Both the position numbers and the translations under genes were made by a program. This document shows, in pieces, positions 44,771-57,466 of a stretch of 64,000 nucleotides of DNA. Source of the stretch: an uncultured Alphaproteobacteria bacterium (GTDB lineage Bacteria > Pseudomonadota > Alphaproteobacteria > Micropepsales > Micropepsaceae); contig CADECX010000001.1 of the NCBI GenBank assembly GCA_902825865.1, forward strand, positions 124,001-188,000. The letters are read 5' to 3'. The stretch's first letter is position 1. Every line of letters begins with the position of its first letter. The notes under the pieces were generated by a model, which saw only the letters and a program-made list of their open reading frames with translations, was not told where the DNA came from and did no database searches.

Positions 44771-44800
44771 AAGAAGCCCGCTTCGGTGGGCTTCTTTTTT
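44771..44800 (+). terminator. Rho-independent terminator
   Basis: A perfect nine-base stem, AAGAAGCCC/GGGCTTCTT, with an eight-base loop, followed by a T-run. It ends the transcript of the coiled-coil gene (44226) or of the structured segment after it. It overlaps the last bases of the convergent recG gene. Confidence 0.88.
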
Positions 44801-46895
44801 ATCCGGTTCTTAGATAACGAACTGCTTCATCGCGCCCAAACAAATAGAGCAGCACCCGCAGCGCCTCGCCGCGCGGCGATTTGAGATCGGGATCGCGGTT
44901 GAGAATAAGGCGCGCATCGTCGTGCGCCACGGCCAGCAGGTCGGCATGCGCGGCCGGATCGGCCAGCCGGAAATCCTCCAGCCCGCTTTGGCGTTTGCCC
45001 AACACATCGCCGGGACCGCGCAGCCGCAAATCCTCCTCGGCGATGACGAAACCGTCATCGGTCTCGCGCATGGTTTTCAGCCGCGCCTTGGCGGTTTCTC
45101 CCAGCGGTTCATGCCACACCAGGATGCAGCTGGACTTGCCGCTGCCGCGTCCCACGCGGCCGCGCAACTGATGCAGCTGGGCAAGGCCGAAGCGTTCGGC
45201 ATGCTCCACCACCATGATGGTGGCTTCCGGCACATCGACTCCCACTTCAATGACGGTGGTGGCGACCAGCAATTGCGTTTCGCCGGTCTTGAACGCCAGC
45301 ATCGCCGCGTCGCGCTCGGTGGCTTTCATCTTGCCATGCATCAGGCCGATATTGAGTCCCAAGGCTTGCCGCAGCATCAACGCCCGGTCCTCTGCGGCAG
45401 CCAGATCGATTTTTTCGGATTCCTCCACCAGGGGACAGACCCAATAGGCCCGGGCGCCGCGTTCCAAAGCTGTGCGCAGATGACTGATCAATTCGTCGAG
45501 CCGGTCGGCGCTCATCACCCGCGTCTCCACCGGTTTGCGGCCCGGCGGGCGGCCGGTGATCTTGGAGACATCCATGTCGCCATAGGCGGTCAAGGCCAAG
45601 GTGCGGGGAATGGGCGTCGCGGTCATCACCAGCACATCCGCCGAACTTTGTTTGCTTTTTTGGCCTTTGGACTGAAGCTGCATGCGCTGATGCACGCCGA
45701 AGCGGTGCTGCTCGTCCACCACCGCCAGCCCAAGGTCCTTGAAGCTGACATCTTCCGAGAACAGGGCATGGGTGCCGATCAAGATGTCGATTTCGCCCGC
45801 CGCCAGGTTGGCCAGGATAGTGTCGCGTCCCGCGCCCTTTTCCCGTCCCGTCAGGCAGGCCAGTCGCACACCGGCGGCACGGGCATAAGGTTCCAGCGAT
45901 GCCAGATGCTGACGCACCAAAAGTTCGGTCGGCGCCATCAGCGCCGCCTGCAATCCCGCCTCTACCGCACTCAGCATGGCCAAAAGCGCCACCACGGTTT
46001 TGCCGGAGCCGACATCGCCCTGCAGCAGCCGCAGCATGCGCTTGTCGCTCTTCATGTCCTGTTCGATCTCGGCCAAGGCCGCCAATTGCGGATCGGTGAG
46101 AGCAAAGGGCAGGGCGGCCACGGCCAGGGCTTTCAGTTTTCCGGTGCCGGAGATGGTGCGGCCTTTCCCGCCGCGAAGATTGGCGCGGATCAACAGCAGG
46201 GCCAGTTGATTGGCCAAGAGTTCGTCATAGGCCAGGCGCTGCCGTGCCGGCGTGCTCGGTTCCAGATCGCTGTCATGGGCAGGGCCATGCGCGATCTCCA
46301 ACGCCGCGCCGAAATCGTCCCACTTGCGCTGCTTCACAAAGGCCGGGTCCTGCCATTCCGGCAGGACGGGCAGTTTTTCCAGCGCTCCGCGCACCGCCTT
46401 GGCCATGGGGCGGGCTGTCAGGCCCTCGGTCAGGCCATAGACCGGCTCATGCAGGGGAAAGCCGGCGGCTTCCTGTGGCGCCACCACATAGTCGGGATGC
46501 GCCATCTGCAGCCGGTCTTTGAAACGCTCAATACGCCCCGACAAGATGCGGCGCGCGCCAACCGGCAAAAGTCCGGTCAAATAGTCGGCATGGGCCCGGA
46601 AGAAGACCAACTCCATCAACGAAGTCTCGTCCGACACCATCACCTTATAGGGCTGCGCCTTGACCCGGTTCGGCTTGTGCTCCAGCACCGTGACCTCGAC
46701 CGTGGCAATTCTTCCTGTTTCCGCCTCATTGAGCTTGGGCCGATAGCTGCGGTCGACCACCACCACCGGCAGGTCGAATACCAGATCCACCAGCCTGGGC
46801 CCCGCCACCTTGGCGATCAGCTTTTCGAGCTTGGGGCCCACCCCCGAAAGGGTGCGGATCTCGGCAAAGACGGGGAAAAGAATCGAAGGACGCAT
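44799..46895 (-). CDS. recG: ATP-dependent DNA helicase RecG
   Basis: 698 residues matching RecG throughout: the N-terminal wedge/OB domain, helicase motif I (LQGDVGSGKT, near 292), the DEQHRFGVHQR motif, MTATPIPRTLALTAYGDMD and VGRGSGKSSC, and the C-terminal TRG-type motif. RecG remodels stalled replication forks and Holliday junctions by reversing fork movement. It starts with ATG at 46895 and is divergent from sdhE, about 80 bases away. Its 3' end overlaps the terminator of the opposite gene. Confidence 0.96.
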   Translation of the reverse strand: MRPSILFPVFAEIRTLSGVGPKLEKLIAKVAGPRLVDLVFDLPVVVVDRSYRPKLNEAETGRIATVEVTVLEHKPNRVKAQPYKVMVSDETSLMELVFFRAHADYLTGLLPVGARRILSGRIERFKDRLQMAHPDYVVAPQEAAGFPLHEPVYGLTEGLTARPMAKAVRGALEKLPVLPEWQDPAFVKQRKWDDFGAALEIAHGPAHDSDLEPSTPARQRLAYDELLANQLALLLIRANLRGGKGRTISGTGKLKALAVAALPFALTDPQLAALAEIEQDMKSDKRMLRLLQGDVGSGKTVVALLAMLSAVEAGLQAALMAPTELLVRQHLASLEPYARAAGVRLACLTGREKGAGRDTILANLAAGEIDILIGTHALFSEDVSFKDLGLAVVDEQHRFGVHQRMQLQSKGQKSKQSSADVLVMTATPIPRTLALTAYGDMDVSKITGRPPGRKPVETRVMSADRLDELISHLRTALERGARAYWVCPLVEESEKIDLAAAEDRALMLRQALGLNIGLMHGKMKATERDAAMLAFKTGETQLLVATTVIEVGVDVPEATIMVVEHAERFGLAQLHQLRGRVGRGSGKSSCILVWHEPLGETAKARLKTMRETDDGFVIAEEDLRLRGPGDVLGKRQSGLEDFRLADPAAHADLLAVAHDDARLILNRDPDLKSPRGEALRVLLYLFGRDEAVRYLRTG

Positions 46896-46975
46896 GAGGC
46901 GGAAACATTATGGCCCGGCCCAATTCTACTCAATCGAGGTTGTTCTGGGCGCTGGGGGTGGCTATATCCCGCCCC

Positions 46976-47271
46976 ATGACGGACCTCGAACAGGGTGGCT
47001 CTTCGGAGAACCGCCGGAAACGGCTATTGTTTCGCGCCCAAAGACGCGGCTTCAAGGAAGTCGACCTGATTTTCGGCGCCTATGCCGAAAACCATCTGGC
47101 GCGGCTGGACGCGGCGGGTCTGGATCAGTTCGAGGCGCTGCTGACCGCGCCCGACCAGGATGTCTATGCCTGGCTGCGCGGCGCCGCCGAAGTGCCGGCA
47201 GAGCATGACAATCCGGTGTTCGCCGGGCTCAAGGCGGTTTGCCTGCAAAAAAATCCGCGCTGGGGTTCATA

Positions 47272-47272
<1 letters not shown>
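46976..47272 (+). CDS. sdhE: FAD assembly factor SdhE (succinate dehydrogenase assembly factor 2)
   Basis: 98 residues from the ATG at 46976. The five-helix SdhE pattern is seen: NRRKRLLFRAQRRGFKEVD with the RGxxE motif (RGFKE) that binds the flavoprotein subunit, then LIFGAYAENHLARLD and the helix YAWLRG. SdhE promotes covalent FAD attachment to succinate dehydrogenase. The last base overlaps a GTG start of mfd. The recG / sdhE / mfd arrangement is common in alphaproteobacteria. Confidence 0.9.
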
Positions 47273-50742
<3,470 letters not shown>

Positions 50743-50774
50743 TCGGCCTATGTCCGCCGATATGATGGCGCGAC

Positions 50775-51299
50775 ATGAACCAAATCGAATTTTGCACCGA
50801 GCACCGGCTCAGCGACACCATGGCGTTGCAGCTTTTCATGCTGCGGGATCATTTGTTGCGGCGTGGCTTGATTCTGGCCGTTCTGATGCTGGGCGGGTTG
50901 ACGGTCACCACCGTGATGAACGGCGCGCCGCTGGCGGATTCCCTGGCCGACCTCAAGCACAATGCCGGCCTGTATCTGGCGCTGGTGCTGGTGGGATTGG
51001 TGGTCATTCATCTGGTCGCGTTGTTGTTGGCTTTTCTGGCCTGGCGGCGTCTGTCCAAGCCCCGCCAGATACGCGCCTTTATCACGGGAGACGGCCTCAC
51101 CATGCGCAAGGATGGATTCAGCTATGACGCGCGCTGGGCCGACGCCGATTTCGTCACCGAGAACCGCGCCGCCTATTTGATCAAGTTCAAACAGCTCTAT
51201 ATGCGCCTGCCCAAGCGCGGCTTCGCCCCAGGCGAGGAAGGGCTATTTCGCAAGATTACAACTGGCGCGGTTCCCAAATCCGCCAACCGGTTGCGCTAG
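50775..51299 (+). CDS. YcxB-like membrane protein
   Basis: 174 residues. An N-terminal cytosolic segment with the pattern FCTEHRLSDTM is followed by two transmembrane helices (about 30-48 and 65-92). A C-terminal domain follows (ITGDGLTMRKDGFSYDARWADADF and YMRLPKRGF) that matches the YcxB C-terminal pattern. The function of the family is unknown. It lies 32 bases after mfd and may be cotranscribed. It ends seven bases before the convergent esterase stop. Confidence 0.65.
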   Translation: MNQIEFCTEHRLSDTMALQLFMLRDHLLRRGLILAVLMLGGLTVTTVMNGAPLADSLADLKHNAGLYLALVLVGLVVIHLVALLLAFLAWRRLSKPRQIRAFITGDGLTMRKDGFSYDARWADADFVTENRAAYLIKFKQLYMRLPKRGFAPGEEGLFRKITTGAVPKSANRLR

Positions 51300-51306
51300 C
51301 GCCGTC

Positions 51307-52836
51307 CTATTTGGCAAATGCGCCGGCAAAGGCCTGGGCGCGTTCCTGCGTCGTGATGGGGCGCATCTGTGGCGTGGTGCTCAGCGCCATCACCTCGTTG
51401 CGGCTGGAATTGAACGCGGTCCATTTGGGCAGCTTCATTCCATTTTTTGGGCCGCCATTGGGATTGCCGGTCTTGATGAAATTCACCCAATAGGCCTGCG
51501 ACAGCGCCGAGACCCGATAGTCGCTTTCGGTCCAGGGCCGCTTCAAGGTGTGCAAAGTATCGAAGACATAGGGCAGTTCCGAAGTGTGGTAGCTGCCGTA
51601 AGGAACGGCCTCGGCGCCGGGCATTACATGCTCGAAATCATAATAGAAGACCGGGCTTTTGGTGCGGGCCTGGCGTGCCGTAATCCAGCCTGCGCCGCTC
51701 ATCATCACCGCATCATGACCGGACCGGCGCGCCGCTTCGCCGGCGTCGTCGCCGGACGGGTATAGGCCGACAATCGCCTTGGCGTTCGCGCCCAGCGCGG
51801 CTTCGTTTTGCTTTTCGAAATCGGCGCGGCTGACCGGCGTGTTCAGAAACCGGCCATTGCCGATGGCGCCTTCGCCCGCATTCCAGCCGGTCAGCACCGG
51901 CACATCGATCACGGTGGTGCTGGAAACCGGAACAATCGCGCCATCCACCGACAATCCGAAGCGGAAGGACTGGCCGCGCACCGGCACCAAGGCGCTGGCA
52001 GGCAGGGCGCGCAATTCCGCCAAGCTTTTGGCGCCGCGGCTGGCGGCCCATTCGGCGCTCATCTTTTCGCGCTCTTGGTTGCTGGCCAGGACGGTGTTCG
52101 CCCGCACGCCGCTGTCGAGAATGGCGGCGCGGAACAGGCCTTTGGCCTGCGGCGATTGCAGCAGGGCATTGATCGCCGCGGCGCCCGCCGATTGGCCCAT
52201 CACGGTCACCTTGGCGGGGTCGCCGCCGAAAGACGCGATATTGGCTTTGATCCAGCGCAGCGCCGCCAGCACATCGGTCAGGCTGTAGTTGCCCGAGGCA
52301 TGGGCGGGAGATTCCGCCGCCAGCTCCGGATGGGCAAGCAATCCCGCCGCGCTTTGGCGGTAATTCATGGTGATGAAGACGATGCCCGCCTTGGCCATCT
52401 GTGCGCCGTTGTAAACCGGCACATCGCCGCCGCCGCTGTTGAAGCCACCGCCGGGGATGAACAGCGCCACCGCCTTGTTTTTTCCCAAAGATTTGTCTGA
52501 CGTGGTCCAGACATTCAGGCTGAGGCAATCCTCGCTATAGGGCGGGCTGGCGAGGTATTCCATGGACCAGGGCCCCAGCGGCGCTGCGTCCTGCTGCATG
52601 CAGGCCGGGCCGAATTTTGTGGCATCGCGCACGCCCTGCCAGGCGGGCGGCGGAGCGGGCGCCTTCCAGCGCCGGTCGCCCACCGGCGCGGCACCAAAAG
52701 GAATGTTGAAATAAGCGTCGGCGCCGCGATCCTTGAAGCCCGCCAACGCACCCTGGGCGACGCGGATATGCGGCGTTTGTTGCGCCGCTGCTGGAAGGGC
52801 CAGCAAAAGCAACAGGCCGGCGACACGTATTTTCAT
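51307..52836 (-). CDS. Type-B carboxylesterase (secreted)
   Basis: About 509 residues from the ATG at 52836; the ATG at 52845 is an alternative. A signal peptide (KIRVAGLLLLLALPAAAQ) leads into the carboxylesterase/lipase fold: the CLSLNVW motif with its disulfide Cys, the oxyanion loop IPGGGFNSGGG, and the nucleophile Ser216 in GQSAG. The usual motif is GESAG; Gln for Glu here is a known variant. A later His in YGSYHTSELPYVF may complete the triad. It probably hydrolyses carboxylic esters in the periplasm. The start is three bases upstream of the next stop, in the same orientation as its neighbours. Confidence 0.85.
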   Translation of the reverse strand: MKIRVAGLLLLLALPAAAQQTPHIRVAQGALAGFKDRGADAYFNIPFGAAPVGDRRWKAPAPPPAWQGVRDATKFGPACMQQDAAPLGPWSMEYLASPPYSEDCLSLNVWTTSDKSLGKNKAVALFIPGGGFNSGGGDVPVYNGAQMAKAGIVFITMNYRQSAAGLLAHPELAAESPAHASGNYSLTDVLAALRWIKANIASFGGDPAKVTVMGQSAGAAAINALLQSPQAKGLFRAAILDSGVRANTVLASNQEREKMSAEWAASRGAKSLAELRALPASALVPVRGQSFRFGLSVDGAIVPVSSTTVIDVPVLTGWNAGEGAIGNGRFLNTPVSRADFEKQNEAALGANAKAIVGLYPSGDDAGEAARRSGHDAVMMSGAGWITARQARTKSPVFYYDFEHVMPGAEAVPYGSYHTSELPYVFDTLHTLKRPWTESDYRVSALSQAYWVNFIKTGNPNGGPKNGMKLPKWTAFNSSRNEVMALSTTPQMRPITTQERAQAFAGAFAK

Positions 52837-52838
52837 CT

Positions 52839-53564
52839 TCACCATCGCATGATCAATTTGCCATTGCTGACGCTGTAGGATTTCAGGCGCTTGAGGAACG
52901 TCATGCCCAGCAAGGACGAACCCATCGGCGCGCGATTGACCGACACTCTCACATTGGAAAAACGGATCGGCCCGACCGAAAGCTGCGCCAGGTCCAGGGA
53001 CGCGCCATAGCCGACGCCATTGGCCGAGCCGAAGGGCCGGTCAAAGGTCAGGCCGCTCATATCGATGCCCGCGCGCTGGGCATCGGCCGGGTCCAGCACC
53101 GTGTCGCTGGCGCCGGTGTCGATCAAGAAACGGATGCGCGTGCCATTGATCTCGCCATAGACATGGAAATGCCCGTTCTCCCCTTCGGACAAGGTGATTT
53201 CGCGCGGACCACTTTCCACCGGATAGCCCGGCACCAGTTGCGAGCGCAGCCTGAGGCCCAAATCGCGCAATTCATTCTGGAAGGAAAAGCCGATGATCAA
53301 CACGCCGCCCACCGCCACCCAGATGAGAATATTGCGGACCGTCTGCTTGAGGTTGATCTCGCGGACAAACAACAGACCGGTGGAAATAAGCGCCAGAAAG
53401 CCAATGGACCGGACGAAATAGGGATCGCCCAACGGGGAATCGCCGGTGGGAAAGGTGCGGTCGAGGATGAAGATCAACAGGCCCGCGGCGGCCAGCAAGC
53501 CCAGCCAGAGATAAAGCCCGAGCCGGCTGCGCTTGGGCGCTCCCCACGGCGCGGGTGGAGACAT
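52839..53564 (-). CDS. Membrane-anchored retropepsin-like aspartic protease
   Basis: 241 residues from the ATG at 53564, overlapping the acyl-CoA dehydrogenase stop by one base (TGATG). The N-terminal half has three hydrophobic helices (about 16-33, 48-63, 72-90). The C-terminal half is a clan AA aspartic protease domain with the DTGA catalytic motif (RFLIDTGASDTVLD) and GSSLLGMTFLKRL, as in the TIGR02281 type. These proteins are probably dimeric, like retroviral proteases, with the active site in the periplasm; substrates are unknown. Confidence 0.78.
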   Translation of the reverse strand: MSPPAPWGAPKRSRLGLYLWLGLLAAAGLLIFILDRTFPTGDSPLGDPYFVRSIGFLALISTGLLFVREINLKQTVRNILIWVAVGGVLIIGFSFQNELRDLGLRLRSQLVPGYPVESGPREITLSEGENGHFHVYGEINGTRIRFLIDTGASDTVLDPADAQRAGIDMSGLTFDRPFGSANGVGYGASLDLAQLSVGPIRFSNVRVSVNRAPMGSSLLGMTFLKRLKSYSVSNGKLIMRW

Positions 53565-55366
53565 CAATCCAGCTCCATGATGCTGCTGCTGCCGGCCTGG
53601 ACGCGCTCCAGCAGCATGGGGCATTCCGGCACCATGCGTTCCATCCAGTAGCGGGCGCACATCAGCTTGTCCTTGTGCAATTTGCCGTCCTTGCCCAACG
53701 ACACTTTCGCCATTTTGCCCCACATCAAGGCCAGCATGGTGATGCCCATCAAGCGCAGATAATCGGAGGCGCCCGCGCCCGCATCATTGGGATTTTTCAA
53801 TCCGTTGGCGGCAAGCCACATTGTGGCGGCCTGCAGCGCCTCGGTGCCGCGCTTCACGCCGGTCACGAAGGGCTGCATGGCTTGGTCTTTTTCGTTTTCC
53901 GCGATCCAGCCGGCGAGCAGCGCGAACAGCGCCATCGGCGCGGCCCCGCCCTTGCGCCCCAGCTTGCGGCCCACCAGGTCCATGGCCTGCACGCCATTGG
54001 CGCCTTCATAGACCTGGTTGATGCGGGAATCGCGCACGAACTGCTCGACGCCATTGTCGCGGATATAGCCATGGCCGCCATAGCATTGCATGCCCAGATT
54101 GGCGGCCTCGAAACCCATATCGGTGCCGAAGGATTTGATGATCGGGGTCATCAAGTCTTCCAGCAGCGCGGCGCTTTCGGCTTCGGGGCGCGAAGACCGG
54201 GCGATCGAACTGTTCAACGTCGTCCAGGCCGCCAGCGCGCGCAAGCCTTCGGTGGCGGAGCGCGCCTGCAGCAGCATGCGCTTCACATCGGGATGCACGA
54301 TTTCCAGATCGGCGGGCTTGTCCGGCTCTTTCGGCCCGGTTAGGGCACGGCCCACCCGGCGCTCATGGGCATAGGCATAGCCGTTCTGATAGGCGACCTC
54401 GCCAATGCCGATACCCTGGACGCCGACCCCCAGCCGCGCCTGGTTCATCATCCCGAACATGCCGGCCATGCCGGCGCTGGTGGAGCGTTTCTCGCCCGGC
54501 TTGGGCGGCACGGGCTTTGGGCCCAGCCGCCAGGCGATGGCGTCGTCGAAATTCAGCACGCAGGTGGCCTGGCCCTTGATGCCCATCTTATGCTCGATGC
54601 CGCCGACATTGACGCCGTTCTTCGCCGCGACTGTGCCGTCTCCCTTGACGATGAACTTCGGCACCATGAAGAAATTGACCGTCGCAAGATCGTCATGAAT
54701 CTGGCCGTTCTCGTCCGGAATCTTGGCGATCACCATGTGAATGATGTTGTCGGTAAGGTCCTGGTCGCCGCCCGAAATGAAAATCTTGGTGCCGTTCATC
54801 TTGTAGGTGCCGTCGGGCTGTTCCACCGCCTTGGTTTTCATCAGCCGCAGGTCGGTGCCGCAGCCGGGTTCGGTCAGGGCCATGGTGCCGGCCCATTCGC
54901 CCGACACCATCTTCGGCACGATATGCTGCTTCATCCAATCGGGCCCCGTGGCCAGAAGCGCGCCATAGGCGCCCGCCGTCAGCATGGGATACATGGCCAG
55001 CGACTGGTTGGCGCTCATGCCCATCTCGCTCACCGCCATGGTGAGGATCGGCGGCATGCCGGCGCCGCCCGCGCTTTCCGGCGCGCCCAACCCGCCCCAA
55101 CCGGCTTCGCTATAGGCTTTATACGCTTCCTTGAATCCTTTGGGGGTGCGGACGGTGCCGTTCTCGAAGTGGCAGCCTTCTTCGTCGCCGGATTGGTTCA
55201 GCGGTTGAAGCACCTCCTCGCAGAATTTTCCGGCATTGGCGAGAATGTCATCGATCAGTTCGGGTGACAGATCGGCAAAGCCGGGCAGATCGCGATGTTT
55301 TTCCAGTTCCAGCAGTTCGTGGAACAGAAAGCGGAAATCTTCGACCGGTGCGCGATAGAGGGGCAT
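53564..55366 (-). CDS. Acyl-CoA dehydrogenase (long form with C-terminal extension)
   Basis: 600 residues. It has the acyl-CoA dehydrogenase pattern: MALTEPGCGTDLRLMKTKA (flavin/substrate), a beta-barrel domain with IFISGGDQDLTDN, the C-terminal helical core with HERRVGRAL and QCYGGHGYIRDNGVEQFVRD, and a C-terminal extension of roughly 130 residues found in the FadE-like branch. It catalyses alpha,beta-dehydrogenation of acyl-CoA, with electrons passed to ETF. Chain-length preference is unknown. The gene is followed by the retropepsin-like and esterase genes, but a metabolic link is not apparent. Confidence 0.9.
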   Translation of the reverse strand: MPLYRAPVEDFRFLFHELLELEKHRDLPGFADLSPELIDDILANAGKFCEEVLQPLNQSGDEEGCHFENGTVRTPKGFKEAYKAYSEAGWGGLGAPESAGGAGMPPILTMAVSEMGMSANQSLAMYPMLTAGAYGALLATGPDWMKQHIVPKMVSGEWAGTMALTEPGCGTDLRLMKTKAVEQPDGTYKMNGTKIFISGGDQDLTDNIIHMVIAKIPDENGQIHDDLATVNFFMVPKFIVKGDGTVAAKNGVNVGGIEHKMGIKGQATCVLNFDDAIAWRLGPKPVPPKPGEKRSTSAGMAGMFGMMNQARLGVGVQGIGIGEVAYQNGYAYAHERRVGRALTGPKEPDKPADLEIVHPDVKRMLLQARSATEGLRALAAWTTLNSSIARSSRPEAESAALLEDLMTPIIKSFGTDMGFEAANLGMQCYGGHGYIRDNGVEQFVRDSRINQVYEGANGVQAMDLVGRKLGRKGGAAPMALFALLAGWIAENEKDQAMQPFVTGVKRGTEALQAATMWLAANGLKNPNDAGAGASDYLRLMGITMLALMWGKMAKVSLGKDGKLHKDKLMCARYWMERMVPECPMLLERVQAGSSSIMELD

Positions 55367-55506
55367 GGAGAAATCCGTTTGGGGACCAAATAGTCATACC
55401 CCGGCGGCGCTTGGCCCGCCATTGTGCAATCGCAACAGAATCTTTCACGCGATTTGGCGCGCGATCTGGCAAAATCCGGGCAAATGGGGCAGAAGGTCCC
55501 GCGAGT

Positions 55507-55583
55507 GACCCCGTAGCTCAGCAGGATAGAGCGGCGGTTTCCTAAACCGTAGGCCGGTGGTTCGAGTCCCCCCGGGGTCACCA
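55507..55583 (+). tRNA. tRNA-Arg (anticodon CCT)
   Basis: A cloverleaf can be drawn: acceptor GACCCCG/CGGGGTC, D-arm GCTC/GAGC, anticodon loop TTCCTAA with anticodon CCT (reads AGG), T-loop TTCGAGT and encoded CCA at 55581-55583. The T-stem is GGTGG against CCCCC, leaving a T-C mismatch in the centre, whereas this tRNA usually has CCACC there. The reading of the rest is normal. Confidence 0.93.
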
Positions 55584-55601
55584 CGCAGCGAGCGTGCACA
55601 C

Positions 55602-57362
55602 CTACATCAGTCGGCCGGGGCTCTTCATGTAGCGGTCGCGGATCGCCTCGGCCGCCCAATAGGCCAGCGCGCCCACCGTGCCGGTGGGATTCTGCGCGGC
55701 GTTCTGCGGAAAGGCCGACGCACCGACCACAAACAGGTTGGAGACATCCCAGCTTTGCAGATAGCGGTTGACCGCGCTGGTGGTGGGATCGGTTCCCATC
55801 ACCGCGCCGCCGGTATTGTGGGTGGTCTGATAGGGCACCGAATTCCAGTCCTTGCGCACGGTGCCCATGGTGAGGATTTTGGGATTGAGGGAGCGCGCGA
55901 TCTTCTCGACCTGTTTGCTGACCCAGGTCTGAATGTGGATGTCGTTGTCGGGATAATTGAAAGTGATGCGCAGCAAGGGCCGGCCATGCCGGTCGGCATA
56001 GTTGGGATCCAGATCCAGATAATTGCCGCGGATGGGATAGCTGGAGCCAGAACCGCCCACGCCCATCACCCTTCCATAGGTTTTGGCGGTCGCCTCTTTC
56101 CATTGGCTGCCCCAACGCGGCGTTCCCGGCGGGGTGGGACGGTTGTTGATCGGCCGGCCATTGCTTTCGCCCGTGCCGATGGTGGCGCCGCCGATGAAAT
56201 CCAGATCGGAATGATCGAAGGCATCGGCGTTGAAATCATGCACCGACATGCTGAGCGCGCCGGCGCCGATAAAAGAATTGAATCTTTTGTCGTCGAAGAT
56301 CAGCTGGGCGCCGCCGCCGCCGGTCTGATAGCAGTAGTTGCGTCCCACCGTGCCCTTGCCGGTCTTAGGATCATAGGGTTGGCCGACGCCCGACAAGAAC
56401 ATTATGCGCACATTCATCAAGCCATAGCCGCAGAGAATAACGATGTCCGCCGGTTGCTCATACTCGGTGCCGGCGGCGTCGAGATAGGTGAGGCTGCGGG
56501 CGGTCTTGCCGTCGCCATGCAGGTTGATCTTCATCACCTCGCATTCGGTGCGAACCTCGAAGTTCGGGTTCTTCATCAGCACCGGCAGGATGGTGGTCTG
56601 CGGGCTGGACTTGGAATAGTTGCCGCAGCCGAACCGCTCACAGAAGCCGCAATAGGTGCATTCGCCCATGGCGATGCCCAGTGGATTGACATAGGCGCGC
56701 GACAGATTGGAGGAGGGCGCGGGGAAAGGATGCAGCCCCAGGTTCCGCGCCGCTTCTCCCATCAGGGTGGAAGAGTAAGGCAGCCTGAGCGGCGGGTTGG
56801 GATATTCGCGGCTGCGCGAGCCTTCGAAGGGATTGCCGCCGGCCTGGACCTGGCCCTTGATCACCCCGGCCTTGCCGGAGACGCCGCACAGATACTCAAA
56901 CTTGTCGAAGCAATGCTCGATCTCGTCATAGGTGACGCCCCAGTCCTGGAGTTCAAGGCCGGCGATCTTCTTGGCGCCATAACGTTTGATGTGATGGCTC
57001 TTGCATTCGAAATCGCTGGGATAGTAGCGCCAAGTATAACCGTTCCAGTGCACACCGGCGCCGCCCACGCCATGGCCCGGCAGGAAGGAGCCGTAATCGC
57101 GCATCGGCAGCGCCGTTTGCGAAATGTCGTTGCGCATGGTCATGGCTTCGATACTGGGATTCAGGAACAACTCCTTGCGCACCGCATAGCGCAATTCGTC
57201 CTGCATATAGGCGATGTTGAAATCGGTGGCGGTGTCGCGCCAGGGACCGCGCTCGATGGCCACAACCCGCAAGCCCGCCTGGGTCAGTTCCTGCGCCAGG
57301 ATGGAGCCGGTCCAGCCCAGCCCCATGATGACGACGTCTTTCTTGGGAAGCGTTCTTGCCAT
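55602..57362 (-). CDS. GMC-family oxidoreductase with a cysteine cluster (gluconate/glucose dehydrogenase alpha-like)
   Basis: 586 residues. FAD-binding start VVIMGLGWTGSILAQEL (residues 10-26), then GHGVGGAGVHWNGYTWRY, the typical GMC signature. A segment CTYCGFCERFGC (around residue 235) has four closely spaced Cys as in dehydrogenases that carry a small iron-sulfur cluster. The C-terminus contains HNTGGAVMG with the active-site His and the GMC end pattern NPTGTVGALAYWAAEAI. No Tat or Sec signal is present. The enzyme likely oxidises a sugar or polyol, but no gamma subunit or cytochrome is encoded next to it. AAGGGGATC precedes the ATG. Confidence 0.82.
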   Translation of the reverse strand: MARTLPKKDVVIMGLGWTGSILAQELTQAGLRVVAIERGPWRDTATDFNIAYMQDELRYAVRKELFLNPSIEAMTMRNDISQTALPMRDYGSFLPGHGVGGAGVHWNGYTWRYYPSDFECKSHHIKRYGAKKIAGLELQDWGVTYDEIEHCFDKFEYLCGVSGKAGVIKGQVQAGGNPFEGSRSREYPNPPLRLPYSSTLMGEAARNLGLHPFPAPSSNLSRAYVNPLGIAMGECTYCGFCERFGCGNYSKSSPQTTILPVLMKNPNFEVRTECEVMKINLHGDGKTARSLTYLDAAGTEYEQPADIVILCGYGLMNVRIMFLSGVGQPYDPKTGKGTVGRNYCYQTGGGGAQLIFDDKRFNSFIGAGALSMSVHDFNADAFDHSDLDFIGGATIGTGESNGRPINNRPTPPGTPRWGSQWKEATAKTYGRVMGVGGSGSSYPIRGNYLDLDPNYADRHGRPLLRITFNYPDNDIHIQTWVSKQVEKIARSLNPKILTMGTVRKDWNSVPYQTTHNTGGAVMGTDPTTSAVNRYLQSWDVSNLFVVGASAFPQNAAQNPTGTVGALAYWAAEAIRDRYMKSPGRLM

Positions 57363-57466
57363 GATCCCCTTGGGCCCCGGTCATTTTGTCCAGCCGGGTT
57401 ATGCCGATATGACCGCCAATGGGCGGAAAATTCCAGCGAAATTCCGCCCCTTGCCGCCGGTCTTTT

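Noticed and set aside
44922..46979. A 685-residue plus-strand frame opposite recG
   Set aside because: Shadow of recG with low-complexity His/Gln composition.
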